Source: JAKFYM01 sp964612065
GTDB taxonomy: Bacteria; Bdellovibrionota; UBA1018; CAIPTA01
DNA: 17,880 nt
Assembly: GCA_964612065.1 (NCBI GenBank)
Contig: CAZTCD010000082.1
Span: forward strand, 1-17,880
Direction: 5' to 3'
In this document: positions 7,124 to 14,570 of the stretch, one piece after another
How positions within the stretch are numbered: the first letter of the stretch is position 1
Layout of the letters: every line of letters starts with the position of its first letter
Notes under the pieces: model-generated
Database searches by the model: none
Told to the model about the DNA's origin: nothing
The model's input: the letters and a program-made list of their open reading frames with translations, nothing else
Made by a program: the position numbers and the translations under genes

Positions 7124-7882
7124 TCAGGCCCCTATAAACCCAGCTCGCACTCCCAGATCGTTGATATCGATCTCGCGGAGAAGATCTTCCACAGGGATCT
7201 GGGAAATCCCGATCATCACGGCTAGCACAAAGAGCAGGGCGGCGAAGAACAGGAACATCCAGGGAGCGAGCACCACGGCCGTAGCTCTACGGGTGCTCAC
7301 GCCGAAACGCTCGCGCACTCCCGTAACCACCAGGATCATGCTCACGACAAAGGAGAGAAAGCCGCCAAACACAGGAACCACGGCAAACCAATTACCCGCG
7401 AGCGAGGTTGCCTCGATCTTAAAAACGCTCCGGAAATTCACCTGCTCGGGAGCTCCCGGGCGATCTTCGATCAAAAGGCGCGCGAAGAGATACACAAGCA
7501 GGCTGGCGAAAAAGGCACGAAAGAGGAAAAGAAAGGGGGCCAGGAGAAGCGCGCCTGAGCTAAACAGAAATTGATTCGCGGTTAAGCCCCAAAGCTCAAA
7601 GCCACTTTCGCTGGCGAGAAGCCGCTGCATCCAGCGTTCGAGCAAGCGGCTCAGCACAAGGGAGTTGAAGGTTTGCACGAAGAAAGCGATTCCAGCAGAA
7701 GCCCAGGCATTGCCGATCCCGAAGGCCAGGGATTCGGAAAGGTTCATGCCAGGAAAATCAAAGCGGAAGAAGCGGCTCGGATCGAAGAGGATGCGCTGGC
7801 AGCGGCCGAGCAGCGCACGCAAGGGAGATTCGTTAGTGCCCGTGCCCAGCGTGAGGATCGTGTCCGTGTTCGTCGTGTCCAT
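7124..7882 (-). CDS. Yip1-family multi-pass membrane protein, 252 aa
   Basis: After a hydrophilic Thr/Asp-rich start (MDTTNTDTIL) the protein has about four or five hydrophobic stretches: roughly residues 50-75, 100-135, 160-190 and 205-230. The spacing and the WFAVVPVFGGFLSF segment recall Yip1 domain proteins (PF04893), small membrane proteins of unclear bacterial function. The frame is open to 7945, but the ATG at 7882 follows GGAGG by five bases, so I choose it. This start lies inside the last 50 nt of the DUF4340 gene in another frame. It is the last gene of the six-gene operon, and no terminator is obvious downstream. A link to the ABC assembly is inferred from position. Confidence 0.85.
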   Translation of the reverse strand: MDTTNTDTILTLGTGTNESPLRALLGRCQRILFDPSRFFRFDFPGMNLSESLAFGIGNAWASAGIAFFVQTFNSLVLSRLLERWMQRLLASESGFELWGLTANQFLFSSGALLLAPFLFLFRAFFASLLVYLFARLLIEDRPGAPEQVNFRSVFKIEATSLAGNWFAVVPVFGGFLSFVVSMILVVTGVRERFGVSTRRATAVVLAPWMFLFFAALLFVLAVMIGISQIPVEDLLREIDINDLGVRAGFIGA

Positions 7883-9398
7883 CTGCTCCTCCTTCCTGAG
7901 GGCCGCCAGGCTGGCCGCCTCCTGGGCTATGACCCATCTTATCATCAGACGTGATCACCTGCTTGCTTGCCGTTTCTCCCAGATCCGATACACGCACCGG
8001 GATCAGCTGCAGGAAAGCGGGGCCGAGCGTGCGCAGCTCCCCTTCCGCCTCCGTAACTACCAGGCCTTTTTTCTGGATCACGAAGGAGCCCGCGTATACC
8101 TGTTTTCCGCCCCCCCTCAGCTCGAGGCTGAGGTCAGGCTGTGCGCCTTTCCAGGAGCGGGCCTCCGGGCTGCTCCCGTTCTTGGGGAAATAGCCGGTGA
8201 AATCGGAAGTGCGCAGAGCATCGAGGAAAGCGTTCAGGCGTTCCTGCGAAAGAGCGTCGCCGATCTCGGCCCCTCCGGTTTGCGACCATTTGCCCTCTTT
8301 GAGCTGGAAGGTGGCTTCGTTTTTGTCGCGGGGGAAAACGAGGCGCATTTCGTCTACCTGGGCTTTTTCCGTATCGCTGAGCACGCTCCGCTGCCGGTAC
8401 TCGTTCAACTCTTTGCGAAAACGATCGAAGGTGCCCGCATCCACCACATAGAGGCGGGGATCCCGATCCACCTCAGCCACAAATTGCTTGGGCTGGCCGG
8501 TATCGGGGCCAGCGCTCGGGCGGGCAAACAAACGGAGCGAATGCTCGGAACCGTTCGACGGGCTGAAATGGATCTCCAGCTCGGGCTTGCCGCCAAGGAG
8601 AGATCTGGCTTCCGTGCTGGTTTTGGAAGCGTTCCAAACCGATCTGGCGGCAGCATAGGAGAGAGTGGAAGCGAGGCCTTCGAACAGGAATTGATTGGCG
8701 GAGCCCACCACCGGCTTCAGCAGGCGCCACTTTCCTTCTGATTGCTCGGCGAGCATGCCCTTCAATTTGGATTTGGTATCGCTCCAGCCCATCTTCCGGA
8801 AGCCCAGGCTCTCCACTCCTTGGAAGAGGCGCTTGCTCTGCCAGTGGAAGGGTTCTTTGTTCACCATATCGGGCATATAGGAAGGCACGAGGAAGATCTT
8901 GCCGGGATCCGAGCTCACGAAGAGATAAACATTCGGGCCCACCGCGGCCGATTTTCCGAACTTCAAGCTGAGCGGAGCGGCTTCGTTCACGAACTTCAGC
9001 AGCACTTCGGCTCTCGGATGGTCGAGGCCGAACTCGGCGGGATCCGGCTGGCCGGGAGAGAAGTCCAGCTTCTCGCTATGCTTGAGGTTCAGCAACGAGC
9101 TGGCCAGAGTGCCGGCCGCAGAAGGATCGCCCTTTCCTCCAGGCGCAGGCTCAGCGATCAGCCATTCGCCGGTGCCATCGAAAGGGCAGCCCTCCTTCTT
9201 AGCGCAATCGAGGCGCGTGGTGGGATGGCGGCCCTGGATCGTGATCGCTTCGAGCTTTTTGCCCTCGAGCCAAACCACGCGCTCTTCGCGGTCGCGGGCG
9301 CTCTCGGCCTTTTCCTGCCGGCGAAGAGGATCAAAGATCGCGAAGGTGCCCAGCACCATGAACACGATCATCAGCACCAGAAGGGCGCGATAGCTCAC
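7833..9398 (-). CDS. DUF4340 protein with a histidine-rich tail, 521 aa
   Basis: An N-terminal membrane anchor (SYRALLVLMIVFMVLGTFAI) is followed by a large, presumably extracytoplasmic region whose order and repeated motifs (LTLEFGKS-like FGKSAAVGPNVYLF; LYVVDAGTFDRF) match DUF4340 proteins, which sit next to GldG-type subunits of ABC-2 exporters in many phyla. The start is GTG at 9398: GGAGGT lies seven bases upstream and the codon forms a GTGA overlap with the gldG-like stop, a sign of translational coupling. The last 16 residues are DGHDEHGHDPHAGHGH, with six histidines alternating with Gly/Asp. That tail is unusual for the family and could bind metal, but its DNA also carries the start of the next gene. 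Confidence 0.88.
   Translation of the reverse strand: MSYRALLVLMIVFMVLGTFAIFDPLRRQEKAESARDREERVVWLEGKKLEAITIQGRHPTTRLDCAKKEGCPFDGTGEWLIAEPAPGGKGDPSAAGTLASSLLNLKHSEKLDFSPGQPDPAEFGLDHPRAEVLLKFVNEAAPLSLKFGKSAAVGPNVYLFVSSDPGKIFLVPSYMPDMVNKEPFHWQSKRLFQGVESLGFRKMGWSDTKSKLKGMLAEQSEGKWRLLKPVVGSANQFLFEGLASTLSYAAARSVWNASKTSTEARSLLGGKPELEIHFSPSNGSEHSLRLFARPSAGPDTGQPKQFVAEVDRDPRLYVVDAGTFDRFRKELNEYRQRSVLSDTEKAQVDEMRLVFPRDKNEATFQLKEGKWSQTGGAEIGDALSQERLNAFLDALRTSDFTGYFPKNGSSPEARSWKGAQPDLSLELRGGGKQVYAGSFVIQKKGLVVTEAEGELRTLGPAFLQLIPVRVSDLGETASKQVITSDDKMGHSPGGGQPGGPQEGGADGHDEHGHDPHAGHGH
7886..7892 (-). promoter_or_regulatory. Ribosome-binding site of the Yip1-like gene inside the DUF4340 gene
   Basis: The minus strand reads AGGAAGGAGGAGCAG before ATG at 7882. 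The GGAGG core ends five bases ahead of the start and lies within the DUF4340 coding sequence, 50 nt or so before its stop. Confidence 0.75.
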
Positions 9399-10993
9399 AG
9401 TTTCGACCTCCTCCACCAGACCGCAATTCCGGCGGCGATGGTCAGGAGCGGAACGAGCACCACGGTAATGATCAGGATCAGATTCAGGGTGCGGTTGGAG
9501 TACTGCTTGAGCTGATCCTGATCTTCGTTGGCGCGGATCGAGATGAACCGCTCATCATTGGCGAGCCAGGCCACAGCATTCAGCGCGAGATCGCGGTTGC
9601 CCACTTTATCGATCATGCTGTTCGTGGCGAAGATGGCGTTGGCGAAAGCCACGAGGCGCAGAGACGGCTTTTCCTCGGCGGCTTCTTTCTGCCCGCCCTT
9701 CGCCTCTTCCACCTTCTTGCCCTCGATCGCCACGGCGAGGTTCATGCGGCCCTGAAAATCCGCGCCGGCGTCGTACTTCACGGCCCCTGCTTTCAGGCTC
9801 GCCCAGTTGCTCTCGGCCCAGGCCTGCGCGGTGGTTACAGCCAGAGGAGTTACTGCATAGGCCGGACTCGGATTCACACTGAGATGAGTGGTGAGCGGAA
9901 AGAGAAAGTTCGCCACCACGTTGGAATGCGCGAAATCCTTCGTGATCGAATGCTCCTTGGAGCCCGAGAAGCCGAGCAGGATCTGCGGCTCCACATTGGC
10001 GGCGCGAGAAGTAGGATCTACCAACATATTCGAGCTCGCGCTCACGCCATAGGGCCGGAGCAGCTCGGCGAGCTGCTTGCTTCCTCGGGCCAGGCCGCTC
10101 TCGTTGATATCGAGATCGAGGGCCAAAAGAGCGCGGCCACCCTGGTTGATCCAGGCGGATAGGATCTCGAGCTCTTTGGGGAAGAAGGCCGAGCGCGGGC
10201 CTCCGATCAGGAGCACCGAGGCGTCGGCCGGAATCTTGCCTTCGTTCAGGAGGCTGAGCTCTTTTACGGTATAGCCCTGCTTTTCGAGCTCCGCTTTGAG
10301 CTGGCCATAGGCCATCGGATCGGAATCGGAGCCGGGATCATGTTCACCATGACCGAGGATGAAATAAACGGTCTGCTCCTTCTGCCGCAGCAGCTTGATC
10401 AGGCCGTTGGTGAGCTTCTCTTCCGTAGCGCCCTCCACGGGCACCCGTTTGTTGCTGCCTTCGAGCACGAGCACCACGGTATCGGCGGCCTTCACGCCCA
10501 TCGCGGTGGTGAGGGTGGGCTGCCGGTCCACATCCACGAACTCATATTTAAGCTTCTTGGAGTTATAGGCGTAGTTCTTGAGCAGAGCCTCGCCCTTCTC
10601 CTTCCCCTGCAGCTTGGAGAAATGCATCGCCTTCACCTGCTGAGGAAGCTCGGCGAGCACCTTCAGCGTTTGCGGGCTGAGAGAGTTCAGGCCGGAACGG
10701 GTGAGATCTTTCCGCCAGTGGTATTCCTTGCCGAGGATGTTCACGAACACCAGAATGCCGAGCACGAGGAAGATCACCAGCGCGAGATTGGCGCCATAGC
10801 GGGTGCTCTTTTTGGAGAGCACGTGGAGCACCAGGGCGCGGTTGAGTGCGATCCAGGCAAGCAAGAGCGCGGCGCTCACGCCCCAGCCGGCGTAGAGGGC
10901 GGTATCCGGAACATTGGGCATTCCGTAGAGACCGAGGGTGGCGGCGAGGGCCAGAAGAGCGGAGATGCCGAGGACATTGGTTTGAAAGTTCAT
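9395..10993 (-). CDS. gldG: GldG-like ABC transporter accessory protein, 532 aa
   Basis: The architecture matches the ABC-type uncharacterised transport-system protein family (PF09822, named after Flavobacterium GldG): three hydrophobic helices near the N terminus (about residues 5-25, 32-58 and 65-88), a soluble extracytoplasmic domain from 90 to 490 (RSGLNSLSPQTLKVLAELP is the typical opening; ILGHGEHDP and VLLIGGPRS lie in its core), then one C-terminal helix and the basic end WWRRSKL. The ATG at 10993 follows AGGGGAGGA. The gene is 12 nt after the permease and overlaps the DUF4340 start by 4 nt. GldG works with GldF and GldA in gliding motility in Bacteroidetes; outside that group its substrate is unknown. 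The symbol reflects family, not proven function. Confidence 0.88.
   Translation of the reverse strand: MNFQTNVLGISALLALAATLGLYGMPNVPDTALYAGWGVSAALLLAWIALNRALVLHVLSKKSTRYGANLALVIFLVLGILVFVNILGKEYHWRKDLTRSGLNSLSPQTLKVLAELPQQVKAMHFSKLQGKEKGEALLKNYAYNSKKLKYEFVDVDRQPTLTTAMGVKAADTVVLVLEGSNKRVPVEGATEEKLTNGLIKLLRQKEQTVYFILGHGEHDPGSDSDPMAYGQLKAELEKQGYTVKELSLLNEGKIPADASVLLIGGPRSAFFPKELEILSAWINQGGRALLALDLDINESGLARGSKQLAELLRPYGVSASSNMLVDPTSRAANVEPQILLGFSGSKEHSITKDFAHSNVVANFLFPLTTHLSVNPSPAYAVTPLAVTTAQAWAESNWASLKAGAVKYDAGADFQGRMNLAVAIEGKKVEEAKGGQKEAAEEKPSLRLVAFANAIFATNSMIDKVGNRDLALNAVAWLANDERFISIRANEDQDQLKQYSNRTLNLILIITVVLVPLLTIAAGIAVWWRRSKL
9406..9411 (-). promoter_or_regulatory. Ribosome-binding site that fixes the DUF4340 start
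   Basis: The minus strand reads GGAGGT, seven bases, then GTG at 9398. The GTG six codons further upstream at 9416 would place this site inside the coding sequence. Confidence 0.75.
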
Positions 10994-11005
10994 CTGATTC
11001 CTCCC

Positions 11006-11761
11006 CTAGGCCGCGTCTACCGAGAGATTCGTGGCAAAAAGGGCAAAGCCCGTGAAGGTGAGATAGAAAACGATATCGGTGGTATCGATCACGCCCTGAG
11101 AAAAGTTGGAATAGTGGCCGATCAGGGAGAGATGGTTCAGCACCTCGCTCCAGACAGGCCCCGCTCGGTGGGCCGCCCAGGAGATCAGCCAGAAAAAGAG
11201 CAAAGTGCCGAAGGTGAGCACCGCAGCCACCACCTGATTTTCCGTGCGCGAACTCCAGAAGAGGCCGATCGCCACATAGGTGCCGCAGATCAGAAGAAGG
11301 CCAAGGTAGCAGCTGAGCACCACACCCCAATCCGGCGAGCCCACGATCTGCAGGATCAGAGGATAGATTAACGTGGCACCCACGATCACGGCGAGCAGGC
11401 CGGTGCCGGCGAGGAATTTGCCGATCACGATCTGAATCGGGCGAACGGGAGCGGTGAGAAGCAGCTCCACGGTATGATCTTTACGCTCCTCGGCCATGAG
11501 GCGCATCGTGATGAAGGGAGCGATGAAGAGCAGGATCACGTTCACGTTGCCGAAGAGCGGCCGGAGCACGTTCTCGTTGAAGCTCGGTTTGTTGCCGAAG
11601 TTCAGGGCGGCGAACTGGCTCGCGCTCTGCTGGTAGAAAGAGAATAGGTTCCCGAACATCCACCCCACGATGAAGAGGAAGATCGCCACTATTATGTAAG
11701 CAATCGGTGAGGTGAAGTAGGAGCGGAGGTCTTTGCGGGCGATGAGGAGAGTGGGATTCAT
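11006..11761 (-). CDS. gldF: ABC-2 type permease (GldF-like), 251 aa
   Basis: This is the integral membrane half of the ABC exporter. The N-terminal LLIARKDLRSYFTSPIAYI is the characteristic amphipathic start of ABC-2 permeases, followed by about six hydrophobic segments. The stretch MRLMAEERKDHTVELLLTAP is the family's coupling region that contacts the ATPase. The ATG at 11761 follows AAGGAGT eight bases upstream. The ATPase gene ends 6 nt before it and the gldG-like gene starts 12 nt after it, so all three are co-translated in practice. Substrate unknown. The assignment as GldF-like rests on this order and on the domain. Confidence 0.9.
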   Translation of the reverse strand: MNPTLLIARKDLRSYFTSPIAYIIVAIFLFIVGWMFGNLFSFYQQSASQFAALNFGNKPSFNENVLRPLFGNVNVILLFIAPFITMRLMAEERKDHTVELLLTAPVRPIQIVIGKFLAGTGLLAVIVGATLIYPLILQIVGSPDWGVVLSCYLGLLLICGTYVAIGLFWSSRTENQVVAAVLTFGTLLFFWLISWAAHRAGPVWSEVLNHLSLIGHYSNFSQGVIDTTDIVFYLTFTGFALFATNLSVDAA

Positions 11762-11767
11762 CTGTTG

Positions 11768-12727
11768 CTACTCCTTTTGCTCGGCTGGCTTGCTCTCGTG
11801 GGTCACAAGCTTCACGAAGGCATCTTCGAGGCTGAGCCTTTCCTGCGAAAGGCCGAGCAGGCCGAGGTTTTCTTTCACGCAAAGCTCGGCCACTTCGGCC
11901 CTAAGATCCGCGCCCTTGGCGCATTCGATCCTGAGCTGGGCTTCGCCGGCCTCGTTGCGCGCGCCGATCTCGGCGGCGAGGAGGCCATTCATGGCTTTGA
12001 GCTTAGGCAGCAGGAAGCCTGGATCTTTTTTGAGCGTGATCGTGAGGCGGGAGTTGGCCTGCATCCTGGCCTGAATGCCGGCAAGAGTGTCTTCAGCCAC
12101 CACGCGGCCTCGATCAATCACCACCACTCGAGAGCAGGTGGCCTGCACTTCGGGAAGAATGTGGGTGGAGAGAATCACGGTATGATTGCCGCCGAGACTC
12201 TGGATGAGATTGCGGATCTCGATGATCTGGCGTGGATCGAGGCCCACGGTGGGTTCGTCGAGGATGAGCACGGGCGGCTTATGCGCGATCGCCTGCGCGA
12301 GGCCCACGCGCTGGCGATATCCTTTGGAAAGGTTGCCGATCAGGCGGTGGCGAACGTCGGTGATATTGCACTTCTCCATTGCCTCATCCACGGCGGCTTT
12401 CGTTTTGCCTTTGGGCACGCGGTGAAGGCGAGCGGCGAACTCGAGATAGTCCTGCACAGGCATGCTGGTATATACCGGAGGATTTTCTGGCAGGTAGCCG
12501 ATCGAGGCTTTTACGTCGACAAGGTTCTTTTTCACGTCGAAGCCGTTCACCGTTACTGAGCCGGAGCTGCCAGGCAGGAAACCGCTCAGGATCTTCATGG
12601 TGGTGGATTTTCCGGCCCCGTTGGGGCCGAGGAATCCCAGAATCTCGCCCTTCTTTACGGAGAAGGTAACGTCTTCGATCGCGGTGCGCTGGCCATAGGC
12701 CTTAGTGAGATTCCGTACTTCAATCAT
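11768..12727 (-). CDS. gldA: ABC transporter ATP-binding protein (GldA-like), 319 aa
   Basis: This cytoplasmic ATPase powers the permease. All nucleotide-site motifs are present: Walker A GPNGAGKST at 34-42, signature LSKGYRQR at 133-140, Walker B LILDEP at 154-159 and switch His at 189 (STH). Where most ABC proteins have a Q-loop Gln, this one has Glu81 in GYLPENPPVY, as is usual in the GldA subfamily. About 100 residues beyond the ATPase core form a C-terminal extension ending in a Lys/Glu-rich tail. The gene begins 2 nt after rdgB and is followed by the permease after 6 nt. Confidence 0.95.
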   Translation of the reverse strand: MIEVRNLTKAYGQRTAIEDVTFSVKKGEILGFLGPNGAGKSTTMKILSGFLPGSSGSVTVNGFDVKKNLVDVKASIGYLPENPPVYTSMPVQDYLEFAARLHRVPKGKTKAAVDEAMEKCNITDVRHRLIGNLSKGYRQRVGLAQAIAHKPPVLILDEPTVGLDPRQIIEIRNLIQSLGGNHTVILSTHILPEVQATCSRVVVIDRGRVVAEDTLAGIQARMQANSRLTITLKKDPGFLLPKLKAMNGLLAAEIGARNEAGEAQLRIECAKGADLRAEVAELCVKENLGLLGLSQERLSLEDAFVKLVTHESKPAEQKE

Positions 12728-12729
12728 GC

Positions 12730-13371
12730 TCAGGGCCTCACGAGCTGAATTTCACGTTCTTGAAAGAGCTTGGCCATTTCCGCCACAGCAAGCGCACGGT
12801 GGCTGATGGAGTTTTTTTCCTCGGTGCTGAGCTCGGCGAAAGTTTTGCCACCGCCCGCATCGGGAATGAAGATGGAATCATAGCCGAAGCCCTGGGCTCC
12901 GCTTTCCTTCTCGGCGATCTTTCCTTCGCAGATGCCCTCGGCGTGCAGCTCCACGCCTTCCACCATGAACACCAGAACACAGCGCATGCGGGCCTTGCGA
13001 TCGCTCTTGCCTTTGAGGCCTTCGAGGATCTTGCGGCGGTTGGCGGCGTCCTGGCTTTCGCGAGCGGTGGGCTTGGCGTAGTGGGCGGAATGCACGCCGG
13101 GTTCGCCTTTCAATCCATCCACCTCGATGCCGGAATCATCGGCCACGGTAGGCATTTTCGCGGCCTGGAAGGCTGCGTGGCATTTGCGGAAGGCGTTTTC
13201 CTGATAAGTGGCCTGGGGCGCTTCGCTCTCCACATGAGAGAGGAAGGTGGCGTTGCGCACGAAGCGGTCGAAGGGCATCAGTTGGATCTTATGCTTGCTG
13301 AAAAGGGCCGCGAACTCCTCGAGCTTGTGGCCGTTCAAACTTGCCAGTACCAGACCATTCGTTGCGCGCAT
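12730..13371 (-). CDS. rdgB: RdgB/HAM1-type XTP/dITP diphosphatase, 213 aa
   Basis: This enzyme hydrolyses deaminated purine nucleotides (dITP, XTP) to their monophosphates and pyrophosphate and so keeps them out of DNA and RNA. Diagnostic motifs are in place: SLNGHKLEE at 11-19, QENA at 57-60, ADDSGIEVDGL at 77-87 with the catalytic Asp79 region, GFGYDSIFIP at 161-170, FAEL at 178-181 and KNSISHRA at 186-193. The length is slightly above the usual 195-200 residues. The ATG at 13371 has an AGGAG site eight bases upstream. It is the first gene of a packed operon with the ABC assembly; the link is probably only shared transcription. Confidence 0.95.
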   Translation of the reverse strand: MRATNGLVLASLNGHKLEEFAALFSKHKIQLMPFDRFVRNATFLSHVESEAPQATYQENAFRKCHAAFQAAKMPTVADDSGIEVDGLKGEPGVHSAHYAKPTARESQDAANRRKILEGLKGKSDRKARMRCVLVFMVEGVELHAEGICEGKIAEKESGAQGFGYDSIFIPDAGGGKTFAELSTEEKNSISHRALAVAEMAKLFQEREIQLVRP

Positions 13372-13441
13372 GCGTGGATCTCCTGCCTTGCTGGCTCCTC
13401 AGAGCCGAAAAATCGCGATGAGTCGGGGAATTTCTTCTTAC

Positions 13442-13469
13442 AAAGTAATCCCGGCGGAAATTTTGTCAA
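13442..13469 (-). promoter_or_regulatory. Candidate promoter of the rdgB-ABC operon
   Basis: On the minus strand a perfect TTGACA -35 box (13464-13469) is followed after 16 bases by TACTTT (13442-13447), which matches the -10 consensus at three of six positions. It would start transcription about 65 nt before rdgB. Confidence 0.4.
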
Positions 13470-13559
13470 TGATTTCAAGGCTCGATGAAGCGGAGCATAA
13501 AACCGTGTAGAGCACTCTGCCTCAAGAGGAATGGCTAATCACCGATAAGAACTTACCTT

Positions 13560-13925
13560 ATGGTATTTCGACGTAAAAAACGTAAGAAGACCCCGCCCTT
13601 CAGCGTTCGTAAATGGGATCCGCTCTTCATCATCTTTGAAAAGCATCTTTACGACTTCAACTACGAGAGCCGCGAGCTCTTCCTCAAAGGCGTGGTAGAC
13701 GAATATATTACGCACCTGGTGCGTCAACAGGTGGTGATCCCTCCGGCCTGGAAGAACCATCTCGACAAGACGATCACCGAAGAAGTTTCCGACATGCTGG
13801 TGCGCAAGCTCTATGGCTGCCTCACGGTGGAAGAATTCCAAACCAAGAAACAGGACGAGAATCCTGAAGCTCTGATCACGGAGCAGACCGAGGCCCGCAA
13901 GCGCTACCAGAAACTGGTGGGCTAG
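13560..13925 (+). CDS. Uncharacterised basic protein, 121 aa
   Basis: I do not recognise this protein. It starts MVFRRKKRKK, with eight residues of the first ten or so basic or polar, followed by a compact part rich in aromatic, acidic and hydrophobic residues (KWDPLFIIFEKHLYDF, LVRKLYGCL) and an acidic, Lys-rich end. No signal peptide or membrane segment is evident, so it is probably cytoplasmic. Its codon pattern (strong G/C third position) matches the neighbouring housekeeping genes and supports a real gene. No good ribosome-binding site precedes the ATG. It is divergent from rdgB across 188 nt and convergent with the CPBP gene 36 nt away. Confidence 0.75.
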   Translation: MVFRRKKRKKTPPFSVRKWDPLFIIFEKHLYDFNYESRELFLKGVVDEYITHLVRQQVVIPPAWKNHLDKTITEEVSDMLVRKLYGCLTVEEFQTKKQDENPEALITEQTEARKRYQKLVG

Positions 13926-13961
13926 GGCTTGCCTACTCTCGGCCCGGGCTCTGATGCGGCC

Positions 13962-14531
13962 CTAACCGCCTTTTCTCGCCACTAAAATCAAAATCCAGGT
14001 AAACGCGAAAGCATTCACCATAATGTGAATGAAAATCGATCCAACCAAGCTCTGCAGCCTAAAGCGCAGCAGGGAGTAAATCAGTCCCGAGGCAATCTTA
14101 TCAGCAATGGTGCCACTGGGATGCGAGGCCGCAAAGAGCCCACTGGTGATGATGGCCATCAGTAAATAATGGCTGCGGTCCGCAGGGGGGCCGAACGCGT
14201 TTGTAGCGTAACCGCGATAAATCAGTTCTTCCAATATGGGCATCGCCAAGGCGCCATAAGTAAAAATAAATACAATTCCGAGTGGCCCCATGGCCATCCA
14301 TCGCTCTAACTCTTCTTGCCCCCTTCCATCGATCCCGAAAAAGGTTTTGCTCAAGGCTACGAGGACAATTTTAGAAACCACAACGGCAGCCAGAGACAAC
14401 AACCAAACTCTGGATCGAAAGATTCCCGGCTCCATCTTGAGAAAAGACTTCAGCGTGCCGCTTGGCGAGCGAATCCAGCCCACCAAAGCAAGGGCAAGTG
14501 AAATCACCAGAGTTATTGACGAGATTTCCAT
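13962..14531 (-). CDS. CPBP-family (Abi) intramembrane metalloprotease, 189 aa
   Basis: CPBP proteases are multi-pass membrane enzymes related to the eukaryotic CAAX prenyl protease Rce1. In bacteria some members act in immunity to bacteriocins, but for most the substrate is unknown. The three motifs are visible: EELIYRG near residue 103 (the paired Glu and Arg), the FxxxH-like LFAASHPSG, and HIMVNAF near the C terminus. About six hydrophobic segments fit the fold. The gene follows hemB by 39 nt on the same strand, with only a weak ribosome-binding site. Parts are distinctly AT-rich (one 60-base stretch near the 3' end counts about 33% GC), unlike the flanking haem genes. Confidence 0.92.
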   Translation of the reverse strand: MEISSITLVISLALALVGWIRSPSGTLKSFLKMEPGIFRSRVWLLSLAAVVVSKIVLVALSKTFFGIDGRGQEELERWMAMGPLGIVFIFTYGALAMPILEELIYRGYATNAFGPPADRSHYLLMAIITSGLFAASHPSGTIADKIASGLIYSLLRFRLQSLVGSIFIHIMVNAFAFTWILILVARKGG

Positions 14532-14570
14532 TGGTCTCGATTTTCCCGGAATACGCTTTCGGAGTGAAGA

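Noticed and set aside
8742..9515. A 257-codon plus-strand frame inside the DUF4340/gldG region
   Set aside because: It is antisense to two well-supported genes and lies across their boundary.
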